From NCBI RefSeq assembly GCF_020536995.1, contig NC_068357.1, positions 62,204,930 through 62,268,929 on the forward strand: 64,000 bases of DNA. Reading direction: 5' to 3'. Source of the DNA: Dreissena polymorpha. Its lineage: Eukaryota > Mollusca > Bivalvia > Myida > Dreissenidae. This document shows positions 31,501 through 37,149 of this stretch, piece after piece. The position numbers and the translations under genes were made by a program. The stretch's first letter is position 1, and every line of letters starts with the position of its first letter. Below the pieces are notes generated by a model. That model saw only the letters and a program-made list of their open reading frames with translations. It searched no databases and was not told where the DNA came from.

Positions 31501-34356
31501 TGGAAAGTATTGTCCCTGATAAGCCTAAGCGGACTGTACAGGCTTATCTGGGACGACACTTTACACAACATGTATTTAGCCCAGATTTCTTCACAATGTG
31601 GTTTAATATATCCGTGTGTTTTCCCAGAAGGGCGTTGCCCCTCCAGATGGCAGCACCCTTGACCAGGTGAAGCACTACTTCACCAAGATGCAGAAGTCCC
31701 TACTCCCCGTTGAAGAAGCTGGAACACCTCCTGTCTGCTACCCTCCACCATCTACAATATGTACCGTGTCTGCCATGATTGTCTTTTAACCCTTTCCTGT
31801 TCCAAAGCATATTAAAAATGACTATATGCATTCAACATTAAACCATATAGCCTGCGAGTAACTTGCAGGCTGTTAAGGGTTATGCCGTTTGCTGTTTACA
31901 GTATTTTAGGGTAGGAAATAAAGTGTTTACAGCTTGAATCTTAAAAAAATGTATTTAATTTATTTTGAATTTCTTATGGACTACAAGAGGTCAGCTGCCA
32001 ATCTTGATTGGTAAAGGGTTAATATGGTGGCATGTGATTGCTTATACCCTTGAGAAAGCTGGAACATGATTGTTTGCTGATTGTCTTTTTAAAAACATAC
32101 GCAAAGTGCTAAACAAAGTGTACATTCCCCCAGTATATAGCTTAGCCTTTGTAGCACATCCATAGTGTACATTCCCCCAGTATATAGCTTAGCCTTTGTA
32201 GCACATCCAAAGTGTACATTCCCCCAGTATATAGCTTAGCCTTTGTAGCACATTCATAGTGTGCAGAAACTAGGCAATAAAAGAATTACTGTTTCCCTTA
32301 AGTAGAGAACATTTTTAAGTATTGATTATAATTTATTTGATTTGATCTTTGCACCGTCTAACCTCATACAGTTCTTTCCCTTTTAAGCAGCACTGACCTC
32401 TCCCTTTCCAGGTTGCCCCAGCAACCCCACAGCTCTTGCTCCCCACCCGTGTTTGGGGCAGACGACTTCCTTCCCGTGCTGATCTAACGTGCTGATCCAG
32501 TGTGGCATCGTCTCGGTGGAGATAGAGGCAGACTACATGTGGGGCCTGCTCCACCCCTCGCTGCTCAAACGGCGAGGGGGCTACTATCTCACCTCCCCTC
32601 GTCGGCTGTGCTCGTCCTGAAGAACTTCAAGGAGATGCAGGAATCCAATGCCGCGCAGACCCAGGTCAGTGGCAGGCCTGCAGCAGTTTGCAACATGGGC
32701 AACATTTTCTATTATCTTTTGTTATTCTGCATTTTGTTTTGTAAAAAAAAAGGATATATTTATTGTTTCAACATTTAACATTTTTAAGGGAAGTTAAACT
32801 AACCTTTGGTGTCGAAAAAAAAGAGTAAGGCTTGTGCAGATATGAACAGAAAATATTCGAAGAAGATTTTGGTGCGACCATTTTTAATCTTAAGAGTCTT
32901 AAAAGAATACAATACATGCGACACAAGTGTTCCTTCTTTACTTACTGTGGCCATCAAACAGCTCATTAGGATCTAGGTGTTTTAGATCAAGTAAAGTGTT
33001 GTGTTGAAATTATTGCTAAGAGCCTTAAAAAAGTTCATCATAGAGAGGTAAATGTGTAGGATTTCATGATTTTATTATGTTTAAATTGCAGTTAGGCAAA
33101 CTGCCGAGCATAAGTGACATGCAGGGGTTCCTGAAGATTGCCATACCAGACGAGCAACGAGACACCATCATGTGGCGCACACTTCCAGTACGACCAAGCA
33201 TGACCACTCGCGATGTCTGTATGTAACATTTCTGATTTGCATAAGAATTGGTATTTTCTTTTATTATTAAGGTGATTAATAAGGAATAATAATGTACAAA
33301 AAACGAATTTAAGCTGTTAAAAAATGGTCAAAGGAGATTACTAGTAAGAGATTTGTTTTTCAACATGGATTAGTTTGAATTAACTTGGGGATCAATAAAA
33401 CAATATATTATTGTACTTCAATACATGTATGAGAAACATGATTGACAAGTTCATGTGAAACTATAGTTATGGTACACACTATTTTATATTAAAAAATTAA
33501 GGCAATAGCAAAGACTTGATAAATATTTAAAAAATGCAAGTGTATGCATTGTCTGGTTGTTTGTGACTCAGAATTACTTGGAATATTTACATACTAGAAT
33601 CATCATCCAAATTTGTTTCAGATATGCTTGACAATTATATAAATAAATATTGGAAAATTGGATGTATTTAAATTCCACATGCTTTCTTGGATGAACACAC
33701 AATAACTGGTGCGTTTTTCTACCCCTTCATGAAGACGTGCATATAGGTTACTGTTACCTCCCATTGCAGGTTCATTGATTGCCCACAAGTTCAAGTTCAC
33801 CAACCCACAGGACTATGGGCTCTACACATTGGATAATGGAGAAGGTACTTGTTTCTTGCTCCAAATTTCATGTTTGCATCTCCTTGATTTTGCCTGTACA
33901 TTTCTTAACAATTGTTATTTTATCATAAATTTTGAATTCACACTGATAGGTGTTATGCCATTGGAAAATTGAGAGCAGACCAATTTTGGATTTACATTAC
34001 AATGGATAATAAAAGCAATGATTTGCAAAGTCCAATCAATTTCTTGTGTATTTCAAATTAAACAGAATGGAAGCGCAATATATATATTATTGTTTCTTAA
34101 GGTCAATAAAAGTAGATATTTACACAATTGTATTGCTAAGTGTGAAATGGGAGTATCAGGTATGCTTACTCAATCGACATGTATTATAAGATTGTCATGT
34201 ACATAAATATAATCAATATTTCTTTCAGAAAACAAGTTGATGGACTGGAGTGCCCACAGAGCCTGAAGGCTAAAACGTCTGGCTCACAACAAGGAGTGCA
34301 TCTTCGCTTACAAGAGGAACGCAGCGAATATCGCATGGCCTAAATCAGTGCAGTGA
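10368..34356 (+). CDS. RIN: RIN/sprint-type Ras and Rab interactor, whole locus (14 coding exons)
   Basis: The locus encodes a RIN-family effector and exchange factor: RIN proteins bind active Ras through an RA domain and catalyse GDP/GTP exchange on Rab5 through a VPS9 domain on early endosomes; an SH2 domain links them to tyrosine kinases. About 1,450 residues are visible in this order: Ser/Thr-rich N-terminal segment (1-68), SH2 (about 95-190), post-SH2 RIN segment (191-225), long linker (225-1057) with PPPLP near its end, RIN helical region plus VPS9 (1058-1338), RA (1339-1448). The long linker is closer to Drosophila sprint than to human RIN1-3. Coding exons: 10368-10572, 18708-18887, 20421-20608, 23001-23092, 23533-26038, 26485-26660, 27135-27224, 29419-29534, 30342-30416, 31628-31760, 32412-32664, 33092-33218, 33770-33844, 34229-34356. 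The start codon is probably upstream. About eleven one-base frame breaks occur, plus one phase mismatch between exons 10 and 11. Confidence 0.9.
10560..13517 (+). repeat. 58-copy, 51-bp minisatellite made from a RIN exon end, splice donor and MITE terminus
   Basis: 2,958 bp equal exactly 58 units of 51 bp with no net indel. Each unit is GCTCCARTCAAGG (13 bp, the end of the RIN exon), then GTAGGATATGTTGTG or a variant (15 bp, the start of the intron with its donor), then TTAACCCTTTGCCACTCAG plus ATAT (23 bp, the left end of the MITE at 13495). Variants alternate at CAATC/CAGTC, GTAGGACGTG/GTAGGATATG/GTATGATATG and TTGTATT/TTGTGTT. Because 51 divides by three and the consensus has no stop in some frames, open frames of 976 codons (+) and 606 codons (-) arise; these are by-products, not genes. 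Unit junctions share TGC between the exon and the MITE. Confidence 0.95.
13495..13719. mobile_element. TTAA-flanked MITE that seeded the 51-bp array
   Basis: The 225-bp element starts TTAACCCTTTGCCACTCAG and ends, read in reverse, TTAACAGTTATCCACTCAG: 19-bp inverted ends with four mismatches and TTAA at both sides. The interior is partly palindromic (CAGCATAAAACCAG / CTGGTTTAATGCTG). Its first 23 bases form the 3' part of the last array unit and of every other unit. The host site before insertion would have been GTAGGATATGTTGTGTTAA joined to GATCTTGG. Confidence 0.75.
13720..13943. other. Short intronic spacer
   Basis: Intron sequence between two mobile elements; nothing recognised. Confidence 0.5.
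13944..14572. mobile_element. TA-flanked GACGC-rich inverted-repeat element
   Basis: The left end CCCCCGTCACACCAGACTGG and the right end (reversed) GCCCCGTCACACCGGACTGG are near-identical, each bordered by TA (13942-13943, 14573-14574), as expected for Tc1/mariner-type insertion. The 629-bp interior is much more GC-rich than its surroundings and consists largely of degenerate AAGGACGC and GTCCTTACTGCGTC words in both orientations. A terminus-like sequence (GACGCTGGTGTGACGGG) lies inside near 14440, suggesting internal duplication or nesting. No coding capacity. Confidence 0.75.
14886..16748. mobile_element. Long-TIR element (Mutator-like/foldback type), 10-bp TSD
   Basis: Arms of about 260 bp (14886-15142 and 16486-16748) are inverted copies of each other, beginning ACAGGAGGGAATCCCG and, reversed, ACAGAAGGGGAATCCCG. 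The 10-bp direct repeat GGTCTTAAAC flanks the pair (14876-14885 and 16749-16758). Long arms with a 9-11 bp duplication are typical of Mutator-like elements; no transposase is present, so it is non-autonomous. The middle holds a nested hairpin/tandem element (15570-16299). Arm divergence of roughly 10% suggests the insertion is not recent. Confidence 0.8.
15570..16299 (+). repeat. TGTCCCCC-hairpin element (copy 2), nested
   Basis: Starts TATGTCCCCCACTATAG, has a GTCTGTCTGTTG microsatellite, four units of about 145 bp and the terminal CACAAACGCATCTTGTT. It sits between the two arms of the long-TIR element, so it is younger than that insertion or was carried with it. Confidence 0.85.
16759..18707. 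other. RIN intron, no further gene
   Basis: AT-rich intron sequence. A 30-bp direct duplication (GTGACACTACATTCTGTCTG...) occupies 17426-17485. The 3' border is TTTCACGACAG before the SH2 exon. Confidence 0.6.
18708..18887 (+). CDS. RIN: RIN exon b: start of SH2 domain
   Basis: Sixty codons in phase 0, from ALEGSGYPERQPSPSRSS through QITLLERLQKTHPIWFLP to LLKDRDIG, followed by the strong donor GTAAGT. LLERLQKTHPIWF matches the helix-A start of RIN SH2 domains (human RINs have LLKTHPVW). The preceding Ser/Arg/Pro-rich part is linker. No frame break is seen. Confidence 0.9.
18888..20420. other. RIN intron, no features recognised
   Basis: Very AT-rich intron. I find no paired terminal repeats, RNA genes or exons in it. 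Confidence 0.6.
20421..20608 (+). CDS. RIN: RIN exon c: core of SH2 domain
   Basis: Acceptor CATAATGTAG, then VFIVRASSQDKVMALSVQFP, NIDHYLIQLVEAGYHLQG and LFPSIPELIAYYCDHK, ending in phase 2 before GTGAGT. FIVR is the FLVR phosphotyrosine-binding motif with its arginine kept, so the SH2 fold could bind phosphotyrosine. The whole exon is open in one frame. Its last 30 bases and donor are duplicated twice more in the following intron. Confidence 0.9.
20577..20825 (+). repeat. Three tandem copies of exon-c end plus splice donor
   Basis: Copy one is the genuine exon end and donor (CATACTACTGTGATCATAA then GTGAGT). Copy two (about 20660) reads CATAAAACTGTGGTCACAAG with GAGACT instead of a donor. 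Copy three (about 20755) reads TATACTACTGTGATCACAAG with GTGAAT. Spacing is about 84-91 bp, and the downstream GTAGTGTAATGTA stretch is shared too. Divergence implies an older duplication than the 51-bp array. Confidence 0.8.
21013..21848 (+). repeat. TGTCCCCC-hairpin element (copy 3)
   Basis: Begins TATGTCCCCCACTATGG, then GTTGGTTGGTCTG microsatellite, five units of about 145 bp and the terminal CACAAACACATCTTGTT. It lies in the RIN intron, in the same orientation as the gene. Confidence 0.85.
21849..23000. other. RIN intron, nothing else recognised
   Basis: AT-rich intron sequence leading to the acceptor CATGTTCCAG of the exon at 23001. Confidence 0.6.
23001..23092 (+). CDS. RIN: RIN exon d: post-SH2 segment
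   Basis: Completes lysine, then EDLPHKLALPPAVLKARTIK and ELDSLAMLGQ, ending in phase 1 before GTAAGG. The equivalent human segment (RDVLPFTLKLP... LEELAQMGLNFW) follows the SH2 domain of all RIN proteins, which makes this a specific family marker. No frame break. Confidence 0.9.
23533..26038 (+). CDS. RIN: RIN exon e: giant linker exon
   Basis: Starts DFWTSAKYDSQSRSSSRSN, continuing LAMLGQ-DFW of the RIN family, and encodes about 835 residues rich in Ser, Thr, Asp and Lys, with acidic patches (SDNSNGCHSEADDADTED, ESTDDEDVFEISLEL) and near its end PPPCQAPPPLPAIDP, a likely SH3 ligand. Mostly disordered by composition. The frame changes three times, each at a run of A: 24237-24242 (one A too many), 24526-24530 (one too few), 25324-25328 (one too many). 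Reading is fluent on both sides of each, with no other stop. Ends in phase 1 before GTATGT. Confidence 0.88.
26485..26660 (+). CDS. RIN: RIN exon f: start of helical/VPS9 region
   Basis: ANPRLLHQLSRNRHPDRTVR, EYIIGLSKNRDTTFGSTI, then FIQCTLESHDTNPHNITRN. This is the beginning of the RIN homology region ahead of the VPS9 core. Acceptor TTCTTCATCTGCAG, donor GTAAGC, phase 0 at the end. Open throughout. Confidence 0.9.
27135..27224 (+). CDS. RIN: RIN exon g: helical bundle preceding VPS9
   Basis: Thirty codons, VRQFMTGIKNYLVKHGEGEL and EDLIERERNQ, phase 0 on both sides. VRQFM.GIKNYL is typical of the RIN helical bundle. The donor AACCAG/GTCAGTAGG is copied several times immediately downstream. 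Confidence 0.9.
27219..27297 (+). repeat. Tandem copies of the exon-g donor, 26-bp period
   Basis: The true donor AACCAGGTCAGTAGGTTA is followed by AACAAGGTCGATAGGTCA (27245) and AACCAGGTCAGTAGGTTCC (27271). The third restores the donor hexamer exactly. Confidence 0.75.
27269..27750 (+). repeat. Larger direct duplication containing further donor copies
   Basis: Blocks 27269-27424 and 27588-27750 are about 90% alike, both starting GTAACCAGGTCAGTAGGTT and running through CCTTTGTCAAGTGTAACCAC to TTTATTAAAAAC. Between them lies one isolated 145-bp-type unit (27469-27579) of the TGTCCCCC family. Further CCAGGT words follow to 27970. Confidence 0.75.
28031..28328 (+). repeat. TGTCCCCC-hairpin element (copy 4, short, doubled hairpin)
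   Basis: Two hairpins in tandem (GTCCCCCACCACTATAGTGG then CCCCCACCACTATAGTGGGG) precede a single internal unit. The 3' end differs from the other copies (GCGGCGCAGAAGGGAAC... CAAACACTTTTCTTGTT), marking a separate subfamily. Confidence 0.8.
28329..29418. other. RIN intron, nothing recognised
   Basis: AT-rich intron sequence with no terminal repeats or RNA genes seen. Confidence 0.6.
29419..29534 (+). CDS. RIN: RIN exon h: VPS9-region helix
   Basis: LGKDEILNIDAIIEGALHVC and VIQPLKQHIYNLFVNEYTR, phase 2 at the end (ACT AG before GTAGGT). VIQPLK.HIY is conserved in RIN and other VPS9-family exchange factors. Acceptor TGTTCTTGCAG. Confidence 0.9.
30046..30254. mobile_element. TTAA-flanked MITE, 209 bp
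   Basis: Ends TTAACCCTTTCAGTGCGGG and, reversed, TTAACCTTTGCATGCTGGG. The interior holds a near-perfect palindrome, GAGACGCCACAGAACG / GTGGCGTCTCATC between two TGGATCC words. It shares terminal and GGCGTCTC motifs with the elements at 4286 and 13495. Confidence 0.75.
30342..30416 (+). CDS. RIN: RIN exon i: VPS9 region, one base missing
   Basis: After NGSIRLLLANISM the family pattern ARTKTSEEIGIQ continues in the next frame, implying one G lost at about 30380-30381 (ATGCAAG where ATGGCAAG is expected). With that, the exon ends in phase 0, agreeing with the following exon; without it the phases clash. Donor GTAATT. Confidence 0.85.
31380..31440. repeat. Palindromic CCTGATTAGCCTG repeat
   Basis: GTCATCCCTGATTAGCCTG and CAGGCTAATCAGGGACAACA form a hairpin-like dispersed repeat of about 55 bp. 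Relatives lie at 31508 and 58271, with a decayed one near 23257. Confidence 0.8.
31508..31565. repeat. Palindromic CCTGATAAGCCT repeat
   Basis: TTGTCCCTGATAAGCCT and AGGCTTATCTGGGACGACAC, the same family as 31380, lying about 60 bp before the acceptor of the next RIN exon. Confidence 0.8.
31628..31760 (+). CDS. RIN: RIN exon j: VPS9 domain, one base extra
   Basis: KGVAPPDGSTLDQVKHYFTK then MQKSYSPLKKLEHLLSATLH and HLQY. The switch falls at 31698-31700, where CCC stands for an expected CC. SPLKKLE.LLSAT is a RIN/VPS9 signature. The donor (TAT/GTACCG) is weak, and the phase to the next exon is off by one, so another indel or a different 3' border is possible. Confidence 0.8.
31786..32022. mobile_element. 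TTAA-flanked MITE, 237 bp
   Basis: Starts TTAACCCTTTCCTGTTCC and ends TTGATTGGTAAAGGGTTAA; only the outer ten to twelve bases are clearly inverted. It lies 26 bp after the RIN donor at 31760. Confidence 0.6.
32048..32095 (+). repeat. Decayed second copy of exon-j end, beyond the MITE
   Basis: CTTGAGAAAGCTGGAACATG... TTGCTGATTGTCTTTT resembles the exon sequence at 31708-31787 (CGTTGAAGAAGCTGGAACAC... TGCCATGATTGTCTTTT), so the MITE is bracketed by two copies of the exon end. The match is partial. Confidence 0.45.
32117..32257. repeat. Three tandem 47-bp units
   Basis: Near-identical units starting at 32117, 32164 and 32211 with AGTGTACATTCCCCCAG and GCTTAGCCTTTGTAGCACA. Very low divergence suggests a recent event. 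Confidence 0.9.
32412..32664 (+). CDS. RIN: RIN exon k: catalytic core of VPS9 domain
   Basis: FGADDFLPVLIYVLIQCG, IVSVEIEADYMWGLLHPSLL, GEGGYYLTS and SSAVLVLKNFKEMQESNA. The Asp of DDFLPV and the Tyr of YYLTS are the residues that VPS9 domains use against Rab5-type GTPases, and both are present. Four single-base discrepancies interrupt the frame: AA for A at 32486-32487, AAA for AA at 32567-32569, one G too few at 32576-32580, and one base too few in 32591-32600. Dense errors in the most GC-rich exon fit a consensus problem. Acceptor CTCTCCCTTTCCAG, donor GTCAGT, phase 0 at the end. Confidence 0.85.
33092..33218 (+). CDS. RIN: RIN exon l: start of Ras-association domain
   Basis: LGKLPSISDMQGFLKIAIPD, EQRDTIMWRTLPVRPSMTT, RDV, phase 1 at the end. 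TLPVRP.MTTRDVC is the RIN RA-domain signature. Open throughout. Acceptor TTTAAATTGCAG, donor GTATGT. Confidence 0.9.
33770..33844 (+). CDS. RIN: RIN exon m: middle of Ras-association domain
   Basis: CSLIAHKFKFTNPQDYGLYT then LDNGE, phase 1 at the end before GTACTT. IAHKFK.TNP.DYGL fits RIN RA domains. Open throughout. Confidence 0.9.
34229..34356 (+). CDS. RIN: RIN exon n: C-terminus and stop
   Basis: ENK, DGLECPQSLKAK, then RLAHNKECIFAYKRNAANIA and WPKSVQ with TGA at 34354-34356. FAYKRN.A.IAWP is the usual RIN C-terminus. Two frame breaks: one base missing near 34237-34240 and AAAA for AAA at 34272-34275. Confidence 0.88.
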
Positions 34357-34691
34357 GCCAACATTCTGTTGGTTGTACGTCAACATTACCTTGTGCAGTC
34401 GCTGTAAAAGGATTACGATTTGCTCCTTCCATGATGCAGCTTCTGTTGCAGAGGCCTAACCTTTGGCCTCTCAGTTGAGGTGGCATACGGATTCTAGGTT
34501 CATTCTTCTGTGTGTCGTCTAGCAATCACTAAGCTCATCGTTAAGGTCCTGGATTCATTGAATGTATGCCAGGTAGAGAGTAGAGAGTGAGATTGGACTG
34601 CTGGAGAACTTGTTGCTCTCAAGATCTCAATGTGTTCTACTGCCAAGTTTAGATTTTGCTGATGGGTTTGCCTCCTTTTTTCGAACATTTT
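34357..34691 (+). other. Probable 3' untranslated region of RIN, truncated by a gap
   Basis: Sequence between the stop codon and the run of N. No AATAAA signal was seen before the gap. Confidence 0.4.
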
Positions 34692-34791
34692 NNNNNNNNN
34701 NNNNNNNNNNNNNNNNNNNNNNNNNNNNNNNNNNNNNNNNNNNNNNNNNNNNNNNNNNNNNNNNNNNNNNNNNNNNNNNNNNNNNNNNNNN
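34692..34791. other. Assembly gap of 100 N
   Basis: Exactly 100 unknown bases, the usual placeholder for a scaffold join of unknown size. Distances and orientation across it are therefore unverified. Confidence 1.
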
Positions 34792-34937
34792 GGTTTATAT
34801 TTTTAATGTTTGCATTTGCGTGTCATAATTATGAAAAGAAAATTGTTCACATTCCAAAGTTTTTGATTTGCGATAAAATTTACAATTGTGTTTCAATTTC
34901 ATTCAAACAAACTTTGTATTGTAAATAATATCAATAT

Positions 34938-35095
34938 GGAGGGAACCGTGTTGCAAAATTTTGATATCCGAATGCGTTTCAAAGATATTGAGAAATAACC
35001 ATTTTTTTTTGCTATTTTTATTACCCTCTATTACTTCAAATAACACAACTTTCTTTTAAATTGGACAATAAAAATTCTGTGACACGGTTCCCTCC
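34938..35095. mobile_element. Small inverted-repeat element, 158 bp
   Basis: GGAGGGAACCGTGTTGC at the left and, reversed, GGAGGGAACCGTGTCACAG at the right. No target duplication could be recognised and nothing is encoded. Confidence 0.55.
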
Positions 35096-36949
35096 CCGGG
35101 GGATAGATTTTGATGTGTCGAAAACCGCCTGAAAATCAGATAACAAATAACAAAACTATCCCAATTCAAAAACTCCAAACGATTGGAAAATCAGTTCTCT
35201 AAAATCACGCCCACAAAGATCTAAAACCCTATCAGACAAGTTATCAGGGCAATAATCCATATCTATCGGCTAATCAAGTTGCAGATCTTTCGACAATCAT
35301 CACATAAACCAATTCATAGACTCCGTCCAACAAAATAATCAACAAATGTTGTAATTAGGCTTGTCACATGCAGCAATAACAGCTCATTATTTTTACTAAA
35401 CAAAATGATTCTTGTCATAAATGTGTTGTATACAATGCCTGTGTTATTGTCGCCATTGTGTATAACACTGTCACATTAAATATCCAACCTACACCTCTTC
35501 CAAACCTACAAGGGTAACATGCTCACCAACGCCTATGACAGTCTCCTTCAGCATTGTGAAAATAACATGGTCACACATCTAGAAACATTCCTCATTTCTC
35601 ACTCGGTAAACATGTTTGTAAATCCTTTCACAATAACATACAGCTCTTAGAGCTGCTATTCCGGCCCTTCATGACTTTGATTTTTAGTTTCATGAAATTA
35701 CATTAATTAATGTTCTTTTAAACATTTGTGATAATTAAGATACACGAAATGTCTTAAAATAAGTGAATATAAAATATATGTTCTGTTATTAAAATTATTT
35801 TCAAGTCGTATTTTAAATAATACATGAAATAAATGATCTAAATAACATATAAGATACTTTGAATAAAGGCAAGTTCATAATCATTCTTTTAATAATATTT
35901 TTTTTTCAATATACTGAAATTTCTTTTAAAAATAATTATATATTATTAAAGTAGAATTTTACCGTATAGTATAATATAATACTATCTCGTTACTCAACAT
36001 TGATATTGTAAATATCCTCGCCAATTGAATTGAAAAGGAATTTTAATATGCCCTATTACATACCCCTTTCCATACAAAAGAATAATATGCATTTTAGTGC
36101 AGTGCATTTGAACATTATTCCAAGCGTGGTTAATATTGTTTTTAATGTGTTGATGGTTTTCAATGGGTTGTTACGGTTACATAATTAACGCAATATAATT
36201 ATTCTCAACACCTTTCTCAAACAATACAACATGTACCTAAAATGCACCTTTCTTATGTTGGCCACTGTCAAAGTAACCGATGATAATTGCGATCTTTAAA
36301 TGACATAGTCACGCTTCATGTCAAAAGACATTAATTTTCACATGTTAAACGGTTTCTCCGATGGGTGAAGCAAATTGTGGAACATGTTGTTTGATGCTCT
36401 AAATTGGTTGGTAATTTAGAAATAACTTATATATTATGCAGATACTCCCCGTATCATCATACACGGGTCCCGTAAACCAAGATCCACGGCATATTTCTTT
36501 CAAATTATCTTTCACTGTCTCATCAAATTTCGTAATTGCCTGTTTGTTTCGTTTGTTTCCCATAACTGCAGTTAAATGAATGAATGACAGAGGCTTAATC
36601 ACAAACAGTATTCTTTCTCATAGCCGTTAATCTGTTTAATAAGGGGCAATAAATCGCACAACTGTATCAATGCGCTGATTACCCCGTAGGCGCCCCTCTT
36701 ACTGAGTGACTGCGATTCCCAATATGGCAGCGCGGCGAAAACAAAAGTAGAAACGTGCGATGCGTTGAAACAAACGGCGCTTTATACAATATCTACTTAT
36801 CATATCTGCATAAAAATGGTATCAATATGCAGATAACAAAGTTGTCTTTTAATATAATTTAAAAACAAAAAAATGCATTTTATAGCCTTCAAATATAGTT
36901 AGACGCCTTAAGTAGATATAAGAATTTGCATTTTCTTTTAATATTTCAG
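35096..36949. other. AT-rich intergenic sequence
   Basis: No gene or paired repeat recognised. A more GC-rich patch at about 36670-36790 with ATGGCAGCGCGGCGAAAAC could be a promoter-proximal first exon of the gene ending at 37149, but the phases do not join. Confidence 0.4.
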
Positions 36950-37149
36950 GATCAAAAAAACGATGGTCGAAAGAGGAGGAGAGTGCTCTACGGGAAGCCT
37001 TTGACATTCAGATAAAAATGCAGAAAAACGTTTCAACAATGGAGATCAGGAAAGCACAGAAGTGTTATCCTGTGTTGCAAGACAGATCAGAAGCTGTTAT
37101 TCGGACAAAAATAAACAACATCAAATTAGGAAAATACAAAAAAATATGA
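36950..37149 (+). CDS. Last exon of an unrecognised gene with SANT/Myb-like domain
   Basis: After the acceptor TTTAATATTTCAG, one open frame reads SKKRWSKEEESALREAFDIQ, IKMQKNVSTMEIRKAQKCYP, VLQDRSEAVIRTKINNIKL, ending in TGA at 37147-37149. The pattern K-R-W-S-x-E-E-x-x-A-L-R... and R-x-x-x-x-I-x-x-K-x-x-N resembles the C-terminal SANT/Myb-like modules seen in many uncharacterised invertebrate proteins, some transposon-linked. Upstream exons were not found, and the 34.7-kb gap may hide them. It may also be an orphan retro- or duplicated fragment. Confidence 0.5.

Noticed and set aside
31618-31640. The acceptor of the RIN exon at 31628 being supplied by the tail of the palindromic repeat
   Set aside because: The repeat tail (as at 58330) aligns better to 31575-31600, about 30 bp upstream of the acceptor, so the TTTTCCCAG match looks accidental.
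34610-34928. Frames that cross the run of N
   Set aside because: They are an artefact of translating unknown bases.
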